The position numbers and the translations under genes are program-made. A model generated the notes under the pieces. That model made no database searches, was not told the DNA's origin, and saw nothing but the letters and a program-made list of their open reading frames with translations. Positions 15,241 to 21,905 of a stretch of DNA of 25,828 bases are shown piece by piece. The stretch comes from a bacterium UBP10_UBA1149 (GTDB lineage Bacteria > Desulfobacterota > Binatia > UBA1149). The number at the start of each line of letters is the position of its first letter. The first letter of the stretch is position 1. Location of the stretch: NCBI GenBank assembly GCA_002311335.1, contig DBZX01000015.1:48921-74748 (forward strand), given 5' to 3'.

Positions 15241-16019
15241 TTGCCGCCGATCCCGTTCCTCAACGGCGACACCGCGTCCTCGGCTTCGGCCACTACCTCG
15301 GCCGACAGCGCGTCGACCCGGTTGCGGAACATGCCGAAGGCATACAGGGAGGGGATGGCCACGATCAGGCCCATGACGGTGGTCATCAAGGCTTCGAATA
15401 TACCGCCCGCGAGCCTACGCGGATCAACGCCACCGACGGCGACCGATATCTGGTTGAACGAATTGACCATGCCCATCACGGTGCCCAGCAGGCCGAGCAT
15501 GGGTGCGATGTTGGCTATCATGTTGAGGTGTTCGATCTTTCGCAGCAGTCGACCGGCGTTTTCGTCGGCGCTGTCTTCCATCGCCTTGACGACAGCTTCG
15601 TAGCCACGGTCGTGTTCCTTGACACCTGCCGAAACTACGCGCCCAAAGAACGAGCTTTCGCCCGAGCCGGTTTTTGCCCGCAGCTCGTCAAAGCGTCCTT
15701 CGTCGAGCATCTTGCGCAGGTCCAAGCGTTCTTCTTCAGGCATGAGGGTCTTACGCCTGATCGACAGCGTGTATTCCACGATCAGGGCGACCGCCACCAC
15801 CGACAACATCAGGATGACGTAGCCCACGATGCCGCCGAACTGCACGAGGTCCATGAGGCTGTAGTTGAGGGCACCGTTGGCAGCCTTCGCAGCGCCCTCC
15901 TGGGCCGCCGCCGGCGTCGCCGACAGCAGGAAAACGGTCGGCAGCAGTAAGGCGGTGGCTTTGAAGACGGCGGCCTTGCTCGCCGATCCGGGTGTGATGG
16001 AGTTTGTGGGCTTGTTCAT
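15237..16019 (-). CDS. MotA/TolQ/ExbB-family proton channel with an N-terminal signal sequence
   Basis: ExbB-type proteins form the pentameric proton channel that powers TonB, Tol or gliding systems. This 260-residue protein has a signal-like N terminus (LLLPTVFLLSATPAAAQ, residues 25-40), then three helices: residues 62-85 (FGGIVGYVILMLSVVAVALI), 164-187 (IANIAPMLGLLGTVMGMV) and 208-230 (FEALMTTVMGLIVAIPSL). Glu209 in FEAL and Thr180 match the conserved pore residues of ExbB (E. coli E176 region and helix-2 Thr). The ATG at 16019 is preceded by AGAGGAG (16035-16029); a longer frame to 16088 would overlap the VWA gene and is rejected. A cleaved-type N-terminal extension on ExbB is found in some Gram-negative lineages. 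It sits 29 bases after the VWA gene stop. Confidence 0.92.
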   Translation of the reverse strand: MNKPTNSITPGSASKAAVFKATALLLPTVFLLSATPAAAQEGAAKAANGALNYSLMDLVQFGGIVGYVILMLSVVAVALIVEYTLSIRRKTLMPEEERLDLRKMLDEGRFDELRAKTGSGESSFFGRVVSAGVKEHDRGYEAVVKAMEDSADENAGRLLRKIEHLNMIANIAPMLGLLGTVMGMVNSFNQISVAVGGVDPRRLAGGIFEALMTTVMGLIVAIPSLYAFGMFRNRVDALSAEVVAEAEDAVSPLRNGIGGK

Positions 16020-16028
16020 GAAAAGGGG

Positions 16029-16035
16029 CTCCTCT
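16029..16035 (-). promoter_or_regulatory. Shine-Dalgarno of exbB
   Basis: AGAGGAG on the minus strand, nine bases before ATG 16019, decides the exbB start against the longer frame beginning at 16088. Confidence 0.6.
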
Positions 16036-16048
16036 GTTATCTTGATTT

Positions 16049-17209
16049 TCAGTACACGGCCTTGTAACGGTCTACTTCTTTCTGCCACTGCGAGCCGAAG
16101 GCAAAGTAGAGCACCTGCTCGGCCAGTTCTTCGTCGCTGCCGAGGGCGGCCATTTCGCCTCCGCCCGCGTTGGCCATTGCCCGGTAGCTGCGCCGGACTT
16201 CCTGGTAGAACTCGGGCAGGGGCGAGATTTTGTCCGGGGGCTCGCCGTACAGCCAGGTGTGGAGTCGGATCTCGTAGCGTTCGTGCATACGGCGGGTCAG
16301 GTCGATGGTGCTGAGAACTCCGCCGGTACCGTTGAACTCCCTGGCCAGCGCGTCGATGGCGTCGAGATCCGAGGCGTGCGGCGGCGAGCTACCTATCACG
16401 ATGATTACTTTCTTGGACCTGCGTCGCCACGACAGCTCGTCCATGGCGGCTTCGACGCCCTGCCGGACGCCCTCTTCCCAGTCGCCACCACCGCCGGCTT
16501 CGATGTCGCCGATGAAGTCGCGGATCTTGCTACCGTGAAAACTGAGATCTGACCAACGAACCACGAAGCGCTCACCTCGGTCGCGAAAGGCGACCACTCC
16601 AATTCGCGCTATCGGCACCAGCTCTTGTATGCGGCCGACCAGCTGGAGGCTGTTGTTCTTTATATCGTCAATGACGTCCTGCATGCTGGCGGTCGAATCG
16701 ACCACCAGCGCGACGTCCAGTCCCGACTTGCGCAGGCTGCCCAGGAAGCTACCGAAACGGGCCGAGCGGCTACCGGTGCTCGCGGTGGGGTTGTGGCGAG
16801 ACGAAAGGTCGCGCAGCCGATCGGCGCTGGGCATGGGAGCGGCAAAGCTGGCCAGCTCGGGCAGGCGCACGTCCCGGGGGCGCACCCTTTGAACCTCTAT
16901 GGGCTTTATCTCGACCGTTTCAATGAGGTTTTCGAGGTCGGCTTCATCGACGCTTTCTTCCTTGAGCGAAAGATGCACCCGCGTTTTATTTGATCTCAGG
17001 CCCAGGCCGAAGCCTTCTCCGCCAGCCGATATGGTGATCGTGGCCAGCAGCAACACCAGCAGGAGGTGGAACAGGGCCGACACCGTGTAGCCCTCGAGGC
17101 GGCGGCGAAGCCCGGTGCTGTGCCTCAGGGCGATAAAAAAACGCTTAATGAACAAGGTCTTGCAGAGTAGCCGTCGCGCGGAAGGCTGACAAGACGGTAT
17201 TTCGGGCAC
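16049..17209 (-). CDS. VWA-domain protein with a TonB-like energy-transducer helix
   Basis: The 386-residue product has a basic cytoplasmic N terminus (LRRRLEG), one membrane helix at about 42-61 (TVSALFHLLLVLLLATITIS), a linker of roughly 90 residues rich in charged and Pro residues (ETVEIKPIEVQRVRPRDVRL) and a VWA domain from about residue 164. The metal-binding MIDAS is present as D171-x-T-x-S175 (VVDSTASM), with D243 in GGGGDWEEGV as a likely third ligand; FRDRGERFVVRW and a PPH motif follow. The helix carries S44, H48, L55 and T59, which line up with the SHLS residues of TonB. The GTG start at 17209 lies in a C5/G6 hairpin; TTG 17155 is an alternative that keeps the helix. It leads the ExbB-ExbD-ExbD-TPR operon, so it is probably the moving arm of that motor. 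Confidence 0.8.
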   Translation of the reverse strand: MPEIPSCQPSARRLLCKTLFIKRFFIALRHSTGLRRRLEGYTVSALFHLLLVLLLATITISAGGEGFGLGLRSNKTRVHLSLKEESVDEADLENLIETVEIKPIEVQRVRPRDVRLPELASFAAPMPSADRLRDLSSRHNPTASTGSRSARFGSFLGSLRKSGLDVALVVDSTASMQDVIDDIKNNSLQLVGRIQELVPIARIGVVAFRDRGERFVVRWSDLSFHGSKIRDFIGDIEAGGGGDWEEGVRQGVEAAMDELSWRRRSKKVIIVIGSSPPHASDLDAIDALAREFNGTGGVLSTIDLTRRMHERYEIRLHTWLYGEPPDKISPLPEFYQEVRRSYRAMANAGGGEMAALGSDEELAEQVLYFAFGSQWQKEVDRYKAVY

Positions 17210-17279
17210 CCCCTAAAGGGGGGCCGCTGTGAGGGCCGATTTTTGTTTTTCTCCACCGGTATAGTCAGAATAGAAAGAT

Positions 17280-18110
17280 ATGGCTACGGTAATAACCGAC
17301 GAGTGTATAAACTGCGCCGCCTGCGAGCCGGAGTGTCCCAACACGGCGATCTACGAGGGCGGAGTGGAGTATCAGCACGAGGGCTCGGCCCACCAGGCGC
17401 TGTCCGAAGATTTTTTCTACATAATTCCCGACAGGTGTAGTGAGTGTGTCGGCTTTTTTGACGAGGAAGCCTGCGCGGTGGTCTGTCCCGTTGACTGTTG
17501 CATTCCAGATCCCGATCGTCCGGAGACCGAAGTGCAACTGATAGAAAGAGCGCGGGTCCTGCACCCCGACGAGAACTTCGGCGACAGCTTCCCGTCGCGC
17601 TTTTCGGATGACGCCGGTGGGGCCGACGCCGGCGAGCCTGCGGCAGAGGCTGGGTCCACTGCGACTGAAAGCGCGGCACCTGCGTCCCCGGTTCCCGCAC
17701 CTGCGTCCCCGGTTCCCGCACCTGCGACCCCGGCTCCCGCGGCTGCAGTCACGGAACCCGTGGTGGAGGCCAGCTCGGTGCTCGACTTCCCTGTGCCCGT
17801 GCTGTGCCGGAGCTGCGAGGGCGAGTACGAAGTAGACTTCAGGTTTCTTACGCCCGGTACCGTGCTGCGTTGCCCGCTCTGCCAGGCTTCGTTCAGTCCG
17901 GGCCAACGGGTGTTTCTCGAAATCTCGCGTAGCCTTGATCGCTACGCTGACTTGATGAACGCGGAGGTTGACCGCCACGAGTCGGCGGTCAAGGGCGAGG
18001 GCGAGAGCCACGAGGCCAACATAGCCGACCTCAAGAAAGCCTCTGCTGACGAGCTGCGGCGTATAGTCGAGTCGCTGCTGGAACGCCCGCGGCGTTCCAT
18101 GTTCGGCTGA
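17280..18110 (+). CDS. 2[4Fe-4S] ferredoxin fused to a zinc ribbon and coiled tail
   Basis: The first 75 residues are an Alvin-type ferredoxin: cluster ligands Cys9, 12, 15 and 19 (CINCAACEPECP) and Cys53, 56, 65 and 69 (CSECVGFFDEEACAVVCP). A Pro/Ala-rich linker (about residues 112-160) follows, built in part from 21-bp tandem repeats, then a zinc ribbon with Cys176, 179, 198 and 201 (CRSC and CPLC) like the MJ0042 type, and a charged helical tail (IADLKKASADELRRIVESLL). Ferredoxins carry electrons in the cytoplasm; the added zinc ribbon suggests docking to nucleic acid or to a partner protein. The ATG start has only a weak AGAAAG upstream. It is divergent from the VWA operon and 21 bases before the nuclease gene, in the same direction. 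I know no standard name for this fusion. Confidence 0.85.
   Translation: MATVITDECINCAACEPECPNTAIYEGGVEYQHEGSAHQALSEDFFYIIPDRCSECVGFFDEEACAVVCPVDCCIPDPDRPETEVQLIERARVLHPDENFGDSFPSRFSDDAGGADAGEPAAEAGSTATESAAPASPVPAPASPVPAPATPAPAAAVTEPVVEASSVLDFPVPVLCRSCEGEYEVDFRFLTPGTVLRCPLCQASFSPGQRVFLEISRSLDRYADLMNAEVDRHESAVKGEGESHEANIADLKKASADELRRIVESLLERPRRSMFG
17676..17738 (+). repeat. Three 21-bp tandem repeats in the ferredoxin linker
   Basis: Copies run 17676-17696, 17697-17717 and 17718-17738. The first two are identical and the third differs at two positions. Each encodes seven residues (APASPVP). Perfect identity of the first two copies points to recent duplication by slippage, so the linker length may vary between strains. 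Confidence 0.9.
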
Positions 18111-18131
18111 ACTCGACCGGCCCCCCCTGTT

Positions 18132-19967
18132 TTGCACACTGATATATACAATTTGCTTCTCGAAAGTCCCGATGAGGGCACCCCCGCTCGCCTGCTGCGA
18201 CATGTATTCCCCGGTAGCGGCGAGGACACCGAGTTCGGCCGCAACTTTCTTCACCGCCTGCTGAGCGACGACGCGCGTTTCAGCAAGGACAGCGACAGCG
18301 GCAACTGGAAGGCGGACACCGACAACCACTTCAGCAGGGATTTTTCGCGTGTGCCGTTTGTCGTGGTGGACCTCGAGGGTACAGGCAACAGCCCGGGCCG
18401 CGGGGGCGTCACCGAGGTGGGCGCGGTGAGCTACATGGGCGGCGAGATCACCGGCAAGTTTGAACAGCTGGTGAACCCGGGATCGCCTATCCCCCCCTAC
18501 GTTTCGCGCATCACCGGCATCACCGACGAAATGGTCGCCGACAAGCCTCCCTTTGCAGAGGTGCTGGCCGACTTCGTCGAGTTTGCCGGCGACGCGGTAC
18601 TGGTAGCGCACAACGCGGCCTTTGACGTGACCGTGCTCGATACCGGCTGCCGACAGCTACTCGGACGTTCGTTGGACTTGCCCTACCTGTGCACCGTGGA
18701 GCTGGCCAAGCGCACCTGGCCCGAGCTGAGGCGTGTGGCGCTTGACTACCTGACCGAGCACTTCGAACTCAAGGCCGACGACAGGCACCGCGCTCTGGCC
18801 GACGCTGAGGTCACCGCCGGTGTGCTCGGCAAGTTCATTGAAGACATGAGGGGGCGGGGCGTGTCGACCATCGAAGGGGCGCTGGCCCTGCTCGACGAAG
18901 AAGAGCCGCGGCCTCGTCACGAGATAAACATCAGCCAGCAGTGTCTCGAGGCGCTGCCACGCGGGCCGGGCTGTTTCAGGATGACCGACGCGGGTGGCGA
19001 TGCGCTGTACGTGAGCAGGTCGGACAACGTGGCCGAGGCCGTACTGCCGTGGTTCGTGGGCGCGCCGCATCTCAGCGACCGGCAGATGGGCATGGCAGCC
19101 AGCACCCGCGACGTGGTGGTCAAGGAGGCGGGCTCCGAGACCGAGGCGGCCATGATAGAGGCCGAGCACGTGCGTCGTTACGAACCGACCTACAACCGTG
19201 GCAGTAAGCATCTTCCGCGACCACACTTCCTGCGGGTCACGCTTGAAGACGAGTTTCCGGCCGTCTACGTAGCTCCGAGGCTGCGGGCCGACCGGTCGCT
19301 TTACCTCGGACCGTTCGGGACACCCGGGCTGGCCGAAGAGGCGGCGCGCTTGTTTGCGGCGCGTTTCGGTCTTCGCACCTGCGCCGGCGAGCTCGACGTG
19401 TCGCCGGAGTTCAAGGCCTGCGAGTTGAAAGAAAAGGGGCGCTGTTCGAGCCCCTGCGACGCAACCGTTGATTCCCAGTCCTACGCGCAGCAGGTGCAGG
19501 AGTTCAGGGCGGCCCTCGACGATGACGCCTTCGACGTGGAGAAAGTGCTCGGTAGATCTTCGAGACGCCGCTCGCGCAGGAGTTCGGCTTCGCGCATAGC
19601 GCGCGTTCACCGCAAGCAGCCCCTGCAGTGGTACGGCCAGCATTTTCTCGCGGTGTTGCCCGCTCTCAACGGTGGCAGGATGGTCTACGCGGTTGCCTGG
19701 GGACGGCTCGCGGCGACGTTTACCCTTCGAGCTGCCAGCGACGTTGAAAAACTGGAGCAGTGGTTCGAGGCTCTGGGCACCGAACCCCCGGATGAGCGAA
19801 TGATGGGCAAGGTGGCGGTATCCACGAGCATACTGGCCGACTGGGCCGTAAAGCATGGGGGCCGAGACGGCAGCCGGGACGGGGAAAGCATGCTCAGGCT
19901 GGACTTAAGCGATCCCGGGACGATGGCCGACGCTTGCCGGCAGATCCGGGCCGAGTTGGCCGTCTGA
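18132..19967 (+). CDS. DnaQ-type 3'-5' exonuclease fused to a UvrC-like GIY-YIG region
   Basis: The 611-residue protein starts with about 70 residues of possible winged-helix character, then a DEDDh exonuclease with all catalytic residues: D80 and E82 (VVVDLEGTG), D165 (VAHNAAFDV), H219 and D224 (HRALAD). The next part aligns with UvrC/Cho: a GIY-YIG-like segment at 278-299, RYEPTYN, then YLGPF, LRTC and GRCSSPCDA as in the UvrC region after the GIY-YIG domain. The RNase H-like and HhH ends of UvrC are absent. Such DnaQ-UvrC fusions are known in actinobacteria and other groups and are presumed to act in DNA repair. In this copy the GIY residues read GCF and the YIG residues YVS, so the second nuclease may be dead. 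The TTG start is the only one in frame after the ferredoxin stop. Confidence 0.85.
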   Translation: MHTDIYNLLLESPDEGTPARLLRHVFPGSGEDTEFGRNFLHRLLSDDARFSKDSDSGNWKADTDNHFSRDFSRVPFVVVDLEGTGNSPGRGGVTEVGAVSYMGGEITGKFEQLVNPGSPIPPYVSRITGITDEMVADKPPFAEVLADFVEFAGDAVLVAHNAAFDVTVLDTGCRQLLGRSLDLPYLCTVELAKRTWPELRRVALDYLTEHFELKADDRHRALADAEVTAGVLGKFIEDMRGRGVSTIEGALALLDEEEPRPRHEINISQQCLEALPRGPGCFRMTDAGGDALYVSRSDNVAEAVLPWFVGAPHLSDRQMGMAASTRDVVVKEAGSETEAAMIEAEHVRRYEPTYNRGSKHLPRPHFLRVTLEDEFPAVYVAPRLRADRSLYLGPFGTPGLAEEAARLFAARFGLRTCAGELDVSPEFKACELKEKGRCSSPCDATVDSQSYAQQVQEFRAALDDDAFDVEKVLGRSSRRRSRRSSASRIARVHRKQPLQWYGQHFLAVLPALNGGRMVYAVAWGRLAATFTLRAASDVEKLEQWFEALGTEPPDERMMGKVAVSTSILADWAVKHGGRDGSRDGESMLRLDLSDPGTMADACRQIRAELAV

Positions 19968-20017
19968 CGTGTTTCGGCGATTGAGCCTTCCCTTACCATC
20001 ATCGCGACAGCTATCCT

Positions 20018-20033
20018 GAAGAGAGGATTCTTC
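20018..20033 (+). promoter_or_regulatory. Hairpin with the ClC Shine-Dalgarno in its loop
   Basis: GAAGA (20018-20022) and TCTTC (20029-20033) pair around the loop GAGGAT, placing the purine-rich ribosome-binding sequence in the loop and ending two bases before GTG 20035. It could tune translation of the channel; the stem is only five pairs. Confidence 0.3.
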
Positions 20034-20034
20034 G

Positions 20035-21873
20035 GTGACCCCCGCGGACAATGTAAGCAGCGACTCTGAGTTGGCGGTCGGCCAGGACGGCCGGGCGAGC
20101 GCCCTGTGGTGGCGCCTGGTCTCGGGAAACAACGCGTGGCTGTTCGGCGCCGCGATCCTGATCGGCGCGGTAACCGCGTTGGCCAACGTGGCCTTTCACT
20201 GGGCCATTGACGGCGCCCACGATCTTTTCTGGAACCAGCTCGGCAGTGGGCTGGGAATTGGTGGCCGCGATGTTGGCGACAGCGTACTGGACGGACTGGG
20301 TTCGCTGCCCCAAAGGTGGTGGCTGGTCCCCATCGTCCCCATGGCCGGCATGTTCCTGCTGGTCATACTCGACCGCTGGTTTCCCGGCGAGGTCCAGGGC
20401 TACGGCCTGCCCAACTTTCTTGAGAAGGTAAACATCAAGGGCGGCTACATCCGTCGCCGCTGGATAACACTCAAGACCTTGTCGAGCGCCATCACGCTGG
20501 GGTCGGGCATGAGCGCGGGCATCGAGGGGCCGATCGCGCAGATAGGCGGCTCGATTGGTTCGACGGTTTCAAGGGCCATACGTCCGTCGGCCGAGCGCCT
20601 GCGGGTGCTCATAGCCTGCGGCTCGGCGGCAGCGATCGCCGCGACTTTTTCCAGCCCGATCGCCGGCGTCTTCTTCGCCCAGGAGATCGTCCTGCTCGGC
20701 GAGTTCCAGTCCCAGGCCTTCGCGCTCATAGTGCTGGCGTCGGGCGCGTCCACGGTGGTGTCTCAGTACATGCGCGCCGATCACCAGGTTCTGCACGCGC
20801 CATCCTTCGACTACCCGATAAACCACGAGCTGCTCTTCTACGTCTTGCTTGGCCTGATGTGCGGCCTGCTCGCGGTTTTCTACATCAAGTCTTTCTACGG
20901 GATAAGAGACTGGTTCCAGCGCTCGCGGCTGCCGCGCAGCGTCACCCCCATCCTGGGCGGGCTCATAGTGGGTGTGTCGTTGATATTTTTTCCACAGGTC
21001 AGCGCCAGCGGTTACGCCACCATGAATGAGGTGTTCGCCGGTGGCCTGAGCGTGGGCCTGCTGTTGTCGCTGGTACTGGTCAAGATCGCGATGACCGGCG
21101 TGACGCTGGGTTGCGGAGGATCGGGCGGGGTGTTTGCCCCGGCCATGTTCATAGGGGCTGTGTTCGGGGGTGGCTTTGCGTCGCTGGTGAACATGCTCAT
21201 ACCCGGGGCCCTGGGCGCGAGTGGCAGTTTCGGGCTCATCGGCATGGGCGCTTTCCTGGCAGCCTCGACGCACGCACCGATGACCGCGATATTCCTGTTG
21301 TGGGAAATGACCAGGGATTACAACGTGGTGCTGCCCATCATGATCACCGCCATAACGGCCACCCTCGTGGCCCGGCGCCTGATGACCGACAGCATAGACA
21401 GCTACGACCTCAGTCGCCGCGGACTCGACATACACGCCGGCGCCGAGGCCAATCTGCTCAGGGGGCTTTACGTCCGGGGCCTGGTGAGTAGAGACTTCCA
21501 GCAGATTCCCGAGTCGATGGCCGTTACTGATTTTGTGCGCTACGTTACCAACAGCCATCACGTGTACTTTCCGGTAGTGAACCGGGACAACGAGTTGACC
21601 GGGATAATCAGCATACAGGATCTCAAGACAGTGCTGTTGCACCGTGATGCCTGGCCGTTCCTGATTGTCGGCGAGCTGGCCGAGACCGATGTGCTGACCG
21701 TTTCAGCCTCGGATAACCTCTACGATGCCATGCAGTTGATAACCGCGCGCGGACTTGAGCAGGTGCCGGTGGTTGATGAATCCGACCCCAAGCGGGTCAT
21801 AGGTATGCTCAAGCGAGCCGACCTCCAGAACTTTTACCAGAAGCGCCTGCTTGCCAGGGAGCTCCACGGCTGA
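20035..21873 (+). CDS. ClC-family chloride channel or transporter with two CBS domains
   Basis: ClC proteins pass or exchange Cl- and sometimes H+ as membrane dimers. The 612-residue product has about ten or more membrane helices, the anion-site motifs GSGMSAGIEGP (Glu164, the external gating Glu equivalent) and GGSGGVFAPAMFIGAVFGG, and a GYGLP at 122-126 where many ClCs have GSGIP, so the selectivity-filter Ser is replaced by Tyr. The C-terminal 130 residues hold a CBS pair (SRDFQQIPESMAVTDFVRYV to VIGMLKRADLQNFY), which may bind adenine nucleotides. The GTG start is preceded by GAGAGG. The HpnK-like gene follows 32 bases later in the same direction, and a 67-base gap separates it from the upstream nuclease gene. 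Confidence 0.93.
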   Translation: MTPADNVSSDSELAVGQDGRASALWWRLVSGNNAWLFGAAILIGAVTALANVAFHWAIDGAHDLFWNQLGSGLGIGGRDVGDSVLDGLGSLPQRWWLVPIVPMAGMFLLVILDRWFPGEVQGYGLPNFLEKVNIKGGYIRRRWITLKTLSSAITLGSGMSAGIEGPIAQIGGSIGSTVSRAIRPSAERLRVLIACGSAAAIAATFSSPIAGVFFAQEIVLLGEFQSQAFALIVLASGASTVVSQYMRADHQVLHAPSFDYPINHELLFYVLLGLMCGLLAVFYIKSFYGIRDWFQRSRLPRSVTPILGGLIVGVSLIFFPQVSASGYATMNEVFAGGLSVGLLLSLVLVKIAMTGVTLGCGGSGGVFAPAMFIGAVFGGGFASLVNMLIPGALGASGSFGLIGMGAFLAASTHAPMTAIFLLWEMTRDYNVVLPIMITAITATLVARRLMTDSIDSYDLSRRGLDIHAGAEANLLRGLYVRGLVSRDFQQIPESMAVTDFVRYVTNSHHVYFPVVNRDNELTGIISIQDLKTVLLHRDAWPFLIVGELAETDVLTVSASDNLYDAMQLITARGLEQVPVVDESDPKRVIGMLKRADLQNFYQKRLLARELHG

Positions 21874-21905
21874 TATCCGCCCGGGGGGTCAAGGTTGCAA
21901 CGGCG

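Noticed and set aside
17209..17223. CCCCC-TAAA-GGGGGG hairpin at the 5' end of the VWA gene as a terminator
   Set aside because: No T run follows directly and the site lies between divergent genes, where a terminator is not needed. It may affect translation of the VWA gene or suggest the later TTG start, but I cannot support either.
17260..17265. TATAGT as a -10 box for the ferredoxin gene
   Set aside because: No -35-like hexamer lies at a 16-18 base distance; a single hexamer is too weak.
17265..18611. Long open frame on the minus strand across the ferredoxin and nuclease genes
   Set aside because: It lies opposite clear domain-bearing genes, is rich in Arg, Gly and His as expected of antisense frames in GC-rich DNA, and has no motif.
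18657..19856. Open frame of about 400 codons on the minus strand opposite the nuclease gene
   Set aside because: Composition typical of a shadow frame and the sense frame has DnaQ and UvrC motifs.
20569..21642. Open frame of more than 350 codons on the minus strand opposite the ClC gene
   Set aside because: The plus strand encodes conserved ClC and CBS motifs throughout; the antisense product is low-complexity with many His and Gln residues.
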